Of a stretch of DNA of 64,000 nucleotides, positions 31,966-43,889 are shown one piece after another (position 1 is the first letter of the stretch; each line of letters starts with the position of its first letter). The DNA is from Prorocentrum cordatum. Its lineage: Eukaryota > Sar > Dinophyceae > Prorocentrales > Prorocentraceae. The stretch lies in the NCBI GenBank assembly GCA_963575745.1, contig CAUYUJ010010446.1, forward strand, positions 543,501-607,500, read 5' to 3'. The notes under the pieces were generated by a model. That model saw nothing but the letters and a program-made list of their open reading frames with translations. It did no database searches and was not told the DNA's origin. The position numbers were made by a program, and so were the translations under genes.

Positions 31966-32639
31966 GGGATGCCCAGAAGAAGCCAGGCTGGTCGGAACTC
32001 GCTGTGGGGCAAATCAGTTTGTTCAATGCACAAGGGCAAATAATGTACACGTTCGGGTGCATATTTTCACAAGGTTCAAACTGAAGCCTGAAATGGCTGC
32101 GGTTCAAGTTCCTTCAACTCTGCTCTTCTACTTGCTACTCAGCCTACACCAATTAAGGAGCCGAGCTCTATATACACCGACGTTTTTTCGGCCCCGCACT
32201 GACATGCGCACAAGAAAGCGGATCCTGGTGTGTACGGATCCTGGTGTATACATTTTTTGATGTCCCCCCCGGGAATGAGACAAAAAACAGACACCACACC
32301 ACCCCGACGTCGTCCCCGACCCTCAAAAAGTTCTGGGATTGAAAAACAGCCCGCCACTGGTAATGGATATGTTCCAATTTCCGACCAATTACGAGCGGTT
32401 CCTCGCACACGGTGTCTGTACGAATCTTTCGGTAGTGGAGCGGGTCTTCACGGAACTTTGCGGCTGAACCAACTTGGGCCAATTACCGCTGATGTCAACA
32501 AACAAAGTGCTCATCTTTTCTCTGGCTGGTGCTGCCGAGCCTGACTCAAGCCATCCCGGCTCTGCCAGCACGTTCAAAACAAGATGCTGATTCGCAAATT
32601 GTGGTGCTCACCGTTGTCTTGCGCCACGTGTGGCCTACC
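31966..32639. other. Downstream flank of the copia-like fragment
   Basis: The sequence is moderately AT-rich and unique. A direct repeat GGATCCTGGTGTRTACG occurs at 32220 and 32237. It may hold 3' UTR or LTR remains of element E, but no second LTR copy is present for comparison. Confidence 0.4.
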
Positions 32640-33654
32640 CGAACCTCTTGCAAAATCTGTCTAAACTTGGTCTGTCCACAGACTCCGTCATGAGATCTCC
32701 TGGGTTCCCGTCAGTGCCGATTTTGCGGATGACAGAATCATTATTTGCGAGTCGCTCTTGGGCCCACACGTATGTGCGTGAAGGTGCTTTGCTCTACCCA
32801 GCCCTAGCCTGGATGCTATTCCTTTTTGCGGCTGAGCTGCAATGCCCAGGCGCCCTTTCGTAACGATAACAATATCAGGTGCGCATGACAAAATTTCTAG
32901 CAACACCCTTGCGCAGTTCAGGATCATGTAGACTGTAGCTTCCCCAGAACTCAGTGCGATGACGCTCTCTGTGCTGCTCCATCTGTTGTTGATTGCGTAT
33001 CGACTGGACATCAATGCTCCTTCTTCCGTTGGTGTTTATTCCTGGTTCTCGCGCGCGGCAAAAAAATACATGACTCTTGAAACGGGTACTCGAACATTGC
33101 ATGTTGACGCCCTTGTAAATAGCGTGCACATATTTTCCTCTTGCTCCAATGTCCTTTTGTTAGCTGTTGTGTTCCTCGTGCCAACTCCTTTGCTACGTAA
33201 TGGATGTCGCTACGGTTCAATGGTATTCATACGCATGCACAGTGATCTAGTTATCGTAACCATGTCTGGCAAACGGAACTTGGACTTTCATCCGAATCGC
33301 ATTCCTCTCACACCAAGAAAAATACGCTCTCAACCGCTCATCCTGGATTACGCTGTCTCTCACGATCAATTCGACACGTCGTTGGTCAGACTCGTACTCT
33401 GAACGAATTTCGTTCCAAGACGCACGCTGGTCAAGAATCTGGACACGTTTGTCATCACCGCCTTCGGGTCCTACTGTTGTTCGCACTTTGAGGTCCATCG
33501 GGCCGTCATCGTCGGAAGACGCTGTGACATCGCCCCCGTGCACATCAGATCTCACGCCCCGCGTGGGTTCGTAGACAGAAAATGCAAGGGCTCGAACGAC
33601 CTTGAAAGGATTCCGCATGCGACAGCGAGAGGCCCATCGAAGGCTCATCTGCAA
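32640..33654 (-). pseudogene. Element E: Ty1/copia-like RT/RNase H C-terminus
   Basis: Four successive frames match the end of copia-type pol. 33247-33654 has EPTRGVRSDVHGGDVT, the copia V-H-G-D-D-F site with the first catalytic aspartate changed to glycine (33529-33543). It then has LDQRASWNEIRSEYESDQRR, the conserved W...Y-E-A-D-Q-R segment. 33011-33220 has SDIHYVAKELARGTQQLTKG and HWSKRKICARYLQG, the end of RT. 32688-33014 has WSSTESVIALSSGEATVY, the RNase H S-S-G-E-A motif. The last part reads VWAQERLANNDSVIRKIGTD then GNPGDLMTES, the usual C-terminus (W-V-Q-E...N-P-A-D-L-x-T-K). About 20 residues after the VHGGD site are deleted. Gag, protease and integrase are absent. Confidence 0.85.
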
Positions 33655-33689
33655 GGAAGCGAATCAGATCATTGAGGGCATCACTGCCA

Positions 33690-34443
33690 CATGTGCTGGA
33701 TCAGTGAGGCGACCAGCTTGTGGCAGAGCACGCGCAGTGGATCTACGAGGAGATGGCTCTGCCACAGGCCTGGCTCAGCTGCGAACGGTGAGGCTCGCTC
33801 AGGAGTCAGCCCATGTTCGCCGGCCCGAGAAGGTGACGGGCGCACGCGCGCTCACGGATCTCCTCAAGCTGAGCGAGGCCTCGCGCGGGGGGGGCGAAGA
33901 AGTTGACGGTGCGCGCGACATTCGAAGCGGATCGCGTCGACGAGGTCGCCACCTCCAAAGTGGCCAACATGATGGGCGCTCTCCCCCCCGAGGAGGCCGT
34001 GTGCTACCAAGATGAGGACAACGTCAATTGGAAAAGGAAAAGCGCATATCATCAAGGAGGAGCTCGAGCAGCACAGCGGCTTCATAGGAGGACCGGAGAG
34101 CGAACGGGTCAAGCACCTACACCGAGCGGACCTACCCGTCATCTTTGGGTGTTCCGCACTCGCGACCAGATTCGGACTGTGAACGTGGGCCAGGATGTCT
34201 TTCAGGGCGGTCTGGGCCAACCCGCTGTGGGAGTTTGTCGGCGCCGACGTGACCCCTGAGCTTGAGGCCATCGGCGGCCGCACCCGGGACGCCATCTCGG
34301 CAGCCCTCGACCTCGAATGGCCCCACGAGCCGCCCTCACACTCAGAGGACGAGCTGCAGGTTGCCCCTCCCGGCTGGATCAGGTGGGTACAGCTTTTGCG
34401 CCAGCAGGTTCGCTGGGCGCTGATCGCAAGCGGGATTCGGTGA
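33690..34443 (+). pseudogene. GC3-rich decayed coding segment, unknown protein
   Basis: Protein-like sequence with mostly G/C third positions moves through the plus frames: LVAEHAQWIYEEMALPQAWL to a TGA near 33807, then RPEKVTGARALTDLLKLSEA. After a G run near 33890 it continues as TVRATFEADRVDEVATSKVA. After another shift near 34040 it reads IIKEELEQHSGFIGGPESER, has one TGA near 34177, and ends with MSFRAVWANPLWEFVGADV and a Trp-rich tail to 34443. I do not recognise the family. It could be a host exon or part of another mobile element lying head-to-head with element E. Confidence 0.45.
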
Positions 34444-34532
34444 TGGTGGGGGGTATTTTCTTTCGTTTCCGAGTCTCTGGCATGGATATACTTGAAATGA
34501 GGTTGTTAGACCTCTTGGTCACAAGAGGGATT

Positions 34533-34771
34533 TGGAGACACAAGCCACCATCACCACAGCAGGTCCGTTTCGTTCATTTGAAACGGGGGTTCGACCGCTC
34601 AGTGTCGGTCGAAAGCCAGCGTATAATTCTCGAGAGAAGCTTCAGATGGATATCGCATCTGGCCGTCTTGGAAATTAACGGCCCTGATCGTCGCATCACG
34701 TCTGTCGAGTTGTGCTGCAGGGAGGGAGGGAGGGCTAACAACGCACCCTTGCTCATATATCGGGACAGTAT
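34533..34771. repeat. ~240 bp direct repeat, copy 1
   Basis: The segment from GAGACACAAGCCACCATCAC to CTTGCTCATATATCGGG is repeated at 34976-35211 with roughly 85-90% identity by eye. On the minus strand both copies keep an ATG-started 60-codon frame beginning MSK and ending FK. Most differences change amino acids, so neutral drift is likely. Confidence 0.8.
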
Positions 34772-34975
34772 GGATGAATGATATTCGACTGGATATTAAT
34801 GTATTTGAGTCGTCACGCACATGTTTCCCCTCTCCATAGTTTCTTCTGGGCTCTCCCAAGTATTGTCGTGATCGAAACTAGGACAAGATTTCTCCACGAA
34901 GCTTCCCTCCCTAGTTTTGTGAGTAGTACCTGAGGTGCTCACCCTTTTAGCCTGTTGCCAGTGCCTGCTGTGGTG

Positions 34976-35211
34976 GAGACACAAGCCACCATCACCACAG
35001 CAAGTCCGTTTCGTTCATTTGAAGTCGGGCTTCGGCCGCTCAGAGTCGGTCAAACGCAAGCGCATAGTTTTCGAGAGAAGCTTCAGATAGATATCGCATC
35101 TGGTCGTCTTGGAAATGAACGGTCCTGATCGTCGCATCACGTCTGTCGAGTTGTGCTGTAGGGAGGGTGGGAGGGCTAACAAGGCGCGCTTGCTCATATA
35201 TCGGGAAGTAT
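34976..35211. repeat. ~240 bp direct repeat, copy 2
   Basis: This is the second copy of the 34533-34771 segment, 443 bases downstream. It runs directly into the TATG microsatellite at its right end, where copy 1 instead has GACAGTATGGATG. The microsatellite therefore probably grew from that GTATG after duplication. Confidence 0.8.
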
Positions 35212-35213
35212 GC

Positions 35214-35244
<31 letters not shown>

Positions 35245-35406
35245 TGTATGTATGTATGTATGTATGTATGTATGTATGTATGTATGGATGTATGTTTGTA
35301 TGGTTGTATGTATGTACGTGTGGATGTATGTATGTATGTATGCATGCATGCATGCATGCATGCATGCATGCATGTATGTATGTATGTATGTATGTATGTA
35401 TGTAGA
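35205..35406. repeat. (GTAT)n / (GCAT)n microsatellite
   Basis: About 45 tetranucleotide units, mainly GTAT, with a pure GCAT block at 35340-35372. The 8-base words TGCATGCA and ATGCATGC are palindromic. A TA tract follows at 35459-35478. Confidence 0.95.
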
Positions 35407-35478
35407 TGGATGCTTTTGCGTATGTGTATATATATTTATATTATACGTATATGCATACCATATATATATATATATATA

Positions 35479-36944
35479 CACACCCCTCGTGAGCACACTT
35501 TTCTTTTTTCTATTCTTCCACGGAACGAACCCCCAACTCCAACCGGAAAGAACCGCAGCTCCACTCCGTGGAGCGATAATTGCGAAGGGCTAAACAAAGA
35601 CAGCGGGTCGCATGGACAGCAGCAGCAACAGCAGGAATACCTTGACCCGCTTAGGGGACACTGTCTTATCGAATATCTCTCGAGGGTCCTCTTTTTCAAT
35701 GAAGCTCTGCTGCATCCGAGTTTTGCCCAGCGGCCTTGTCCATGTGACGGGCTAGCGCCTCCAGGCCCTGCAGCAGCAGGGGCATCACGCTCTTTTCCTG
35801 TGCCCGCCGCAGGGAGGGGGGAGGGGGGGAGACTGCATGCCTCCCCTCTGGAGCCATCCTGATCTCGCTCGAGGCCGTCATCCCCTTCGCCGTCTGCTAC
35901 GTTTTGCCCTCGACAATCGAGGACTGCCATTCCGTTCCCCTCCACCACTCACTCACCCAAGAATGACGAGATTGAATGCAGAGCGGACAACATTATGGAG
36001 AATTGAGGTACGCAATGCCCCACGCTGCTCCTCAACGCTCTCAGCCGGATGACGACCCGGGCAAATCTACGATCGTGTGCAACGCCTGGTCTGACGTTTT
36101 GAAAGCCGGCCTCAGCCCCATGGTACCAAACAGCTGCGAACATGGATTTAGACCTGTCAGAATATATAGAAAGCCACAATGGAGTGTGACCCTGGCTCCC
36201 CGATTCCATCCCCTCCACCCCTCATCCTCTCTACTCTCAAGGGCCAAATTCGCAGGGGCCTCGCCGGCTGTGCGCAGAGACACCCCAAAACAGTTGGCAC
36301 ACCGTCACAGCAGAGAGCCCTTGGGGCTCGAATGCAATAGGCAGCCTTCGAATGACAGCAGGGAGGTGGAGGACAAGGGAGCAGGCAAAGGGGCAGGAGC
36401 GGTTCCGAAACGTCCCACCGTGACCGCATTCGAGCAATTCGAACGCACCCTTCGGTTCTGAACTGAGGCTCGTCCTGAAACGCCTCCTGTCCAGGGCGCT
36501 GCCACCACCTCTTGCCACGTGAACTGCGCAACCATCGAGGTTCTAAGACATCAAGGATGCTCCCAGGAATACTGGCTGTCGAATCGAACGCGCGCCGATT
36601 GTTCCTTGGTGGTTCGGGGTCACGGCGCTCGTCTCTGCGACTGGCAAGTCTGGAATGCTTCGCGCCCCACGGCAAATTCCGATCCCCATTCCCCCTGGAC
36701 CACCCTGAAAACCCCTGGTACCCCTTAGAACGTGCTGTAATGCATGGGACCCCCTAATACAACCCACTTCGGACTTCCCTCCCCTTCATCCTCCGTCCCT
36801 CCCTCCGTACATTTCCCGAATAAAGATTCGCCAGCGTGGGTCCCTAACAGAAAGTTATTGTATTGCGGATGTGTAAGCTATGTGGTGTAAGCTATTGTGC
36901 AAAATATGTGGTGCACTATACGTGGTGCCGGCTGGAGACGGCAA
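35479..36944. other. Unique sequence, no gene recognised
   Basis: Frames of up to 172 residues overlap on both strands, with no motif or clear third-position bias. At 36870-36925 the words GTAAGCTATGTGGTG and GTAAGCTATTGTGC begin short irregular repeats that lead into the next array. Confidence 0.4.
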
Positions 36945-37215
36945 CAAGGTGGCAACGGGCGGCAACGTGGCGAAACATCGCCAGACCCACCCAGCGCACG
37001 AGGCGGCAACGAGGCGACAGCGGGCGGCCACGTGGCGAAACCTCGCCAGACCCACCCAACGCACGCGCACAAGGCGGCAACGGGACGGCAACGGGTGGAA
37101 ACATGGCGAAACCTCACCGGAGCCACCCGGAAAACGAGGCGGCAATGAAGAGGCAACGGGCGGCAACGTGGCGAAACTTCGCCAGACCCACCCAAAGCAC
37201 GAGGCGGCAACGAGA
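36945..37215. repeat. ~66 bp minisatellite, four copies
   Basis: The unit GGCAACGTGGCGAAACMTCG followed by CCAGACCCACCCANNGCACG recurs near 36961, 37026, 37093 and 37159. All frames are open and read as repeats, so no gene is called. Confidence 0.8.
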
Positions 37216-39299
37216 CGGGCTCAACTGGCGAAAGGAAACTTTTCCGGTCGAGCAAGCGAACGAGGGAATGTACTTTACCGAGCCAAGCGAATCAGAAGGG
37301 CGAGCCAGGATTTGTTTCTAAACCCAATGGGGAAACATCTTCTCGGGCGAACGAAGACACGATTTCGAGCGAGCAAAGACATTTTTCCACCGAGCGAAGA
37401 AACTTCTGGACTCTCAAGTAGAACTTTCCTGGAGGAAGGCTGCCGACACAGCAAGGTATTGGATATCTTTTCTGATGGAACCCTGATCTCATCGCTGCCG
37501 CCGAAAAACGAAAACCCATGACAAACAACGGGCAATGTGAACACAATCGTTTCTCCAGCCCCCCCCCCATCCATTTGAGACCTCCTTCTTCCGACATGCA
37601 ACGGAACTGCAGATAAGTGCAGCGCGAGCACCTACATCGCAAACGCACCCACCCGATTTCGAAAACTCCCCCCCTGCCAGACAAGTCTCATGGGTAGTCA
37701 GTTCTAGGGCAAGAACAACTCATCGTCGGCAGCGGCATTCAGAAGCATCGGTCTATTTCGCGGAAAGCACGTGAACACACGAATGATAAATCAACACGGC
37801 AACGCGTTGATGACGACAACGACGCCAAACGATAACGACTAACACAATCATTCCGAAAGAACACTGCGCTGATCTTCCGACTGGGATGCGCCATCCGTGC
37901 ACTAAAGAATTCGCGCCGTTCGATCGAGACGTCTGCGCCGTTCACGTATGCGCCGTTCGATCGAGACGTCTGAGCCGTTCTCCGAGAGATCCTGCCATGA
38001 GAGCGGCTGCGCCCACCAACCCGTCAGCGCATAGCAAACGCAAGCACGCCCGCTCGCCCTCTCGCCCGCCCACCCGCCCGCCCGCCCGTTGACTATCATC
38101 AGGTGGTAGCGGGGAGAGGCGAAACACATCGTGTTTTGTTATGCCCGTGATAGGGGCGAACAGCGCACGCCATTCTACCCCAGTCGTTCTATGGTTGTAA
38201 ATGGGGAAGCTCCTGGGGAGGGCAAAAAAGAGTTACATCCTATTATTATGATGAACGTACGAGACAGCACCCCCTTTATTATTATGGAGCAAATGCAAGC
38301 CATCACCCTCATGCTTATTACGGTAATGTTACAAACTATCACTGTGTCGCTCCGGTGCAAGATGCCTATGTATTTCATAGTTTGCTGCGCTAGTACAACT
38401 CAGCGCAGAGGCGCGCATTCCTCTGTACAAATGCTCAACATATAGAAAAAAGCAAAAGCAATACGAGAATCGCATGACATATTCAACACGCATACAACAA
38501 AGGAAGAGATGGCGCGCTTTGCTTGATACAATCACGTGCGGGTATAACACAAATATGCTCCTCGCTTCCTCCATCTCGCGCGCTTCCCTCCTCGTCTGTC
38601 CTCTCCTGTCCTCCTCCCCCCCTTTTCCTCGTCCTCCTCTATCCCGGACGGCTCTCCTCCTCCTCCTCCTCCTCCCCCATTCCTCCTCGCCTTCCCTTCC
38701 GGGGCCTTCCCTCCTATCCTTCTCCGACCCCCCCCCGAGCGTGGAGGGTCGGCGCGAGCGGGGGTTGGCTGGCGTCGCTCTCTCCCCCCTGCCGCGAAGA
38801 GGTGGAAGAGACGGGGGGAAGGCCCCGGGCGTTGACGTTGGCCCGCCCTGGACGCTGGCCCTGGGCGGGCCTCCGGCCTCCGGCCCCGCCGCAGGAGACA
38901 TCGAGAAAGACAACGCCGCGAGCCCCGCTGGATGTTGGCCCCTCTCACGGTGGCCTATGGGCCAGGCCCAGTTCAGGGTGAGGTCTTCCAGCGCGCGCAG
39001 GGCGTTGGCCCCTCGGCCCGCCCTGGCGCCGCTCTGGCAATTGCGCGGTCAGTTGTCCACGGCTTCAAGCCCCGCTGCCGCTGGAGCCAAGGCCCAAGGG
39101 CCACTCGCTGAAGCACTCAAAAAAAAAAACTGGAAGAACGATTAAAATAGGCGAACTCGCCCAGCGCCCTCCGCGCAAAAAAACAAAAAATAAGACCCTT
39201 CCCGGGCAGTTGTAATTTCTGTTTTACAGACAATCCCACCAGCCCTCTGGGCGTCGGTGGTCTAGAGAGTTTCCTCTTCCAACCCCCTTCTTCCCCTTC
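37216..39299. other. Mostly unique; no gene recognised
   Basis: Near 37916 and 37954 a CGCCGTTCGATCGAGACGTC word is repeated in tandem. At 38050-38092 there is a CCCGCC tract. A TCC/CTC-rich tract occupies 38600-38700. An A run and AT-rich segment lie at 39118-39195. Mid-length frames on both strands cancel each other and show no known domains. Confidence 0.4.
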
Positions 39300-39321
39300 G
39301 GGGAGGGGTTTACCCCTCCCC
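39300..39321. other. Perfect 10-bp inverted repeat (hairpin)
   Basis: GGGGAGGGGT-TT-ACCCCTCCCC: two perfect 10-base arms with a 2-base loop. It is not followed by a T run, so a terminator role is not implied. Confidence 0.85.
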
Positions 39322-39519
39322 CTACCCCCTCACGGACCTGAACGGGGGGGTCCGCGGGTCGTTGGGGCGTCCAAGATGGCCCAAGACGGCTCCAAGAGCG
39401 AAAAGGTGGGAAAGCAACACAACATTGATTTCCCTAGGTTTTGGAAGGATTTTGGCTTTTTTGTGGGCCCAAAAGGCACTCTAGAGGGGCAACGCTAATT
39501 CCCACCCCCCTTCTTTGAT

Positions 39520-39727
39520 AGATCTCCTCCAACATGGCCCCAAGAGCGCCCCGAAGGCTCCCAAGAGCGCCCCAAGAAGGCCCCAAGAGGCCCCAAGAGG
39601 CGCCCAAGAGGCCTCCAAGAGGCTCCCAAGAGACCCCCTAAAGGCCCCAACAGGCTCCGCGAGATACGCAAGAGGCCCCCAGGACCGCCAAGAGGCCCCA
39701 AAGACGGCCCAAGAGGCCCCCAAGCTC
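39520..39727. repeat. CCCAAGAGGCC minisatellite
   Basis: An irregular 10-12 bp unit (CCCCAAGAGGC, CTCCAAGAGGC, CGCCCAAGAGG) is repeated about 17 times and runs straight into a CCT microsatellite. Confidence 0.85.
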
Positions 39728-39732
39728 GCCAT

Positions 39733-40082
39733 TGTCCTCCTCCTCCTCCTCCTCCTCCTCCTCCTCCTCCTCCTCCTCCTCCTCCTCCTCCTCCTCCTCT
39801 ATGTGTTATTCCTACTTCCTCCCCCTCCCTCCTCTCCTCCTCCTTCTCCTTCTCCTCCTCCTCCTCCTCCTCCCCTCCTCCTCCTCCACGTTCTCGCCCT
39901 CCTCCATCTCCTCCTCCTCCTCCTCCTTTTCTTCCTCCTCCTCCTCCTCCTCCTCCTCCTCATATTCCTCCTCCTCCTCCTCCTCCTCCTCCTCCTCCTC
40001 CTCCTCCTCCTCCTCCTCCTCCCCCTCCTCCTCCTGCTCCTCTTCCTGCTCCTCCTCCTGCTCCTCCTCTTCCTCCTCCTAC
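39733..40082. repeat. (CCT)n microsatellite
   Basis: CCT/CTC triplets with a few interruptions run for about 350 bases. Poly-Leu, poly-Ser and poly-Arg frames are repeat shadows. Confidence 0.95.
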
Positions 40083-43069
40083 TCCGACGACGACGACGAC
40101 CCCTCCTACATCCTCCCCCTCTTGGGGCACATGGCGGCTTACCCCGCCATTTGTTCTTCTGCATGCCCCCCCGTTTCCCTCATCACCTCCACTCCCCTGG
40201 GACTCATTTCTGGACGGGCTGGTGGGGATACGCGAAGCGTTTACAATACAATCATCATATGCGGAATATATTGTTATTGCATATGCCTCATATTGTTGTT
40301 TGCATATTGTAAATTTGTTTCTGCTGTAAACAATGCAACGTACAAAAAACACACATAAATGCAGCTGCCAGCGGGGCGACCTCGTCGTTCTCCCGGCCCG
40401 ATTAGCGCGATCCCGGGCGGGCTCCGAACTCCGCGGCAAAGCCTGCGCGCTCGGGGCCCAGAGCGCTGGGGCCTCGTCGCCGCGTCGTCTCGGGCCTGAG
40501 TCCTGATTCCCTCGGCTTGAAGCCGCGCGCCTGAAGCGAGAGCTCTGGCCCCCGAGCTTCGACCCTCGTTCCTCGATTTGGACCCCCGCCCGATGCCCGA
40601 GCCCTGAGCAGGCTCGCCCGACACCGCGGGCCCAGGCCTGAAACTCAGCAGCAAGCAAGAAGCCCCAGACCTCTGAGACGCCAAGCGGCACGCAAGAAGC
40701 ACAAGGCCCCACGCCCGAAGCCCAAGCCTCGAACTGTACGCCTCTACTCCCAGCCCAGAGGCCACGCGCACTGGGCTCTGGGCTGAAGTTGCGCAACCCT
40801 TAGCTTAATGGGCCCACAACGCAAAGCCGAAGGCCGACCAAGAGCTCGAGCGCCATGGGCGCTCGCCGGCAGGAGGGGCCTTTCGGGCGGGGGGGAATAC
40901 AGCGAACTCCGCCTCCTCCTCCCTCCTTCTCTCCTGCACCATGTTTCGGTGTTCCTCTTCTCCCTCCCTCCAAACCTCTGCCCTTCCCGTTTCCCCTTCC
41001 TCTGATCATTGCCTTCCCCCCCCTCCCTTCCCTTCCTCTCCCCCTCCCCTCTCTTCCCCCCGTCCCTTTCGCGGCGCCCACCTTTCCCCGGCGAGCCTCG
41101 TCGGCCTCGCCGATTCTCGATAACACGCACATGCTCAGATACAGACGCGTTAGTGGGTGATGTGAACTTAGCCCGGCGGCGGAGGTGTGCGAAAACGTTG
41201 TCTGGAGACGTTTCACGGGCGCCGCCGCCGCGGGTGCGTCCACCGGCGCATCGTCCACCAGCGAAGGTCGGAGAAGACAATGGAGGCGAGGCGAATCCAG
41301 CGGTGGCTCCGAGGCCAACTGCTGGTGCTTCCACCGGCACACGAGAACGATCAAAGGCGGCGCCAGGAAACGGTCCAGTCGACGTACCAGGCGCCGAGAC
41401 AATATGTGAGTTCCCAGGCGTGTGAACGCGCGCGGACGGCGACAGCGGCGAGTCGGGTTGGAGCTCGCCAAGAGCAGCCGCGAGCGACGCGGAACTGCCG
41501 TCGCCTGAAAGGGGGAAATGGGTATCACGGATTCGCTCGCCCTCTCCGCGATGTCGCCGCGCCCACGCGCCGTCGAAGACGCCGCGCGCATAGAGGCAGT
41601 GCGCCGGGAGGGGTGCAGAACCACGCGGCGGAGTCAGAGAGGACGCTTGGCGCAATGGCGAAGAGCGTAAAAGAATAGGCTGATAACCGGTGTGTGTGTA
41701 GGGTTACGACCAAGGAGTCGAACCTATACGATTCTTGGTTGGCAGAGGTGATTGAGGAAGAGGTTAGCTACTCTTTTTTTTCCATGGCGCTGCGCGGAAA
41801 GCAGCGCGGTGTGTATACCCATACCTGAGCCGATACGTTAGCGGTATGTAATGATATAGTGGTGATATGAGCGGACTTCACAAACACACATGCTCGCACC
41901 TCCCTCTGATGCTTCCGTATTCCGTATTTATAGATGCTCCCTCTATGCCATACAACCAGCTGGTAGCAATCCCACCCGTACTGCAAGTTCTACACTGCCT
42001 TTCGATGAAAGCATTTCGTCGTCGACGTACACGGTAGGGGCGGGACGTGGCTCACATCGCGCACGAAACGGCGAAATGCCGCTCTCGCCCAGGCGCCATG
42101 CAAATGTAGGTCATAAGTTGCGCTCCCGCTGTGATTGCGCGACCAACTGCTTTCCGTCGCCATGTTGTCAGAAGCGGTGCAACGCGCACGCGCGAGCGCC
42201 TCACGCTCGCAAAAGTGGAAAAGCGCGCTAACCCGAATATCGGGTTGTGCTGGTATCGATTCCTGTGTTTGGATGGCAAGGGGGGAGCGGGGGGGGGGGC
42301 GCTGGATCGTTCGAGCTGGCTAGCTGGACTTCCCCCTGCTATTCCCTCCTCCTCCTCCTCCAAGATGAAGCAGGAGGGGGTATGGGGAGGCAGGAGGAGA
42401 GGGTAGGAGGCAGGAGGAATGTGCGAGGAGGCATGGGGAGGGATGGCATGATCCAGAAGGCAGAAGGAGAAGGAGGAGTCCTCCTCCTTCCTCCACCATC
42501 TCCCCCTTAGCTCCATGAGGTACAAGTCGTAGTCCATCTCTTCGCCTTCGTCGTCGTCTTCGGTGTCGTCCAAGCCTAAGCCGCGCGCGGGGATTGTGAA
42601 CAAGTCAAAATAATCAGAAATGGAAAAGAGGTGAGACGAGGAGAGGGGGAGGGGCGAGGAGGCTGCTAAGCGTTGCCCTCTGCCCTCGAGGATCGACGGT
42701 TGAAGCTTAGGATGCGGTTGCTCTCATGTTGTCATGTCTTTTGGTTCGGGCCTCCTGGGACCTCTGGATGCCTCTGGAGTCGCCCTGGGATTCACGAGCC
42801 AGGGCGGCAGCAGCAAAATAGACAGAGACGAAGAGGAGAACCAAGGAAGGGAATGAAGAGGCCTCCCTCCTCCCTCCTCCCTCCGCCTCCTCCTCCTGTA
42901 TTCCCGAAGCAGTGTTTGCACTTCGGGATGACTTGCTCCTTTTCTAAGGAACTGGGCTCCGTTGTCGGGTCTGCCGCCTTGTGGTCGCCATCGCCGCCCC
43001 GTCGCGGCCTCGTTTCCGCCCCGTCACCTGGGCTCCATTGTCGGGTCCGCCCCACCCACGTTTTAATCG
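40083..43069. other. Intergenic; long open frames, no gene recognised
   Basis: A third copy of the CTGGTGGGGATACGCGAAGC word is at about 40218, followed by an AT-rich segment. 40380-40740 is a loose GCCC/GAAGC-rich low-complexity stretch. A 303-codon minus frame (40744-41655) and a 163-codon plus frame (41187-41678) are open over the same bases; neither matches a known family. CT-rich (41000-41070) and GGA-rich (42400-42480) tracts are present. Confidence 0.4.
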
Positions 43070-43535
43070 CGTTGGTTTGCATTGCGTTGCATTGCATTGC
43101 ACTGCATTGCGTTTGCATTGCGACGAATTGCGTTACGGTGCGTCACATTGCATCGTATTGTTCTGCATTGCTTTGCATTGCAATCGCGTTGCATGGCTTC
43201 GCATTGCTTTGCACTGCGTTGCGTTGATTTGCATTGCTATCGCATTGCCTTGCGTTGCGTTGCACTGCGTTGCGTTGCAGCGTAGCGTTTCGCTCTGCTT
43301 TGCATTGTAATCGCATTGCGCATTGCATTGCTTTGCATTGCATTTCTTCGGAATGAGTTTGCAGTGTCTTGCGTTGATTTGCATTGCGCTGCCTTGCATT
43401 GTGTTGGCTTGCAGTCTTTTGGGTTGAATTGCATTGCGTCGCATTGATTCGCATTGATTTGCCTTGTGGTTTGCATTGCGTTGCTTTGCGTTATCTTGCA
43501 TTGCGTTGCATTGCGTGTTGCTTTGCAATGGTTCT
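43070..43535. repeat. TTGCA/GCATTGCGTT repeat
   Basis: The words TTGCATTGCGTTGCATTGC and relatives fill the segment with a 5-base rhythm and many substitutions. Frames read as Cys/Ile/Ala/Leu on plus and Asn/Ala/Met/Gln on minus. A shorter related tract lies at 60700-60930. Confidence 0.9.
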
Positions 43536-43889
43536 CCTTTCTAAAAAAGGATTGAGATCCTCCCCCCGGTTTATCGGTACATCATTGTGTGTTACAAATT
43601 ACAAGCATCGTCCATCCATCCTAAGAGTGAATTCGTATCATCCCAGCCCAGACGGTATCGATCCCCCGTCATCCTCTGCAGAACAAACTATGCGCGCACA
43701 CTCGTGCATCAAAACTCATCCGTGATCAGGAAAACCTTGCAAACAATGGGACGAAGTGCACACGCGCGCGTCGTTGCGCGCGCATGCCGAAATCATTTAA
43801 AAACCTCTGGTTTCGGAAGGATTGCAAAATCGAGTGTCCAACAAAAATATCCACCGACCCCAGAAACGACTGCGACTCAACCATTCACC
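43536..43889. other. No gene recognised
   Basis: A segment with CACGCGCGCG...GCCGAAATCATTT near 43758-43800 resembles parts of the CG-rich family at 22430-24500. Otherwise nothing is seen. Confidence 0.4.

Noticed and set aside
39300-39321. Rho-independent-like terminator
   Set aside because: The hairpin is perfect but has no following T run, and the genome is eukaryotic.
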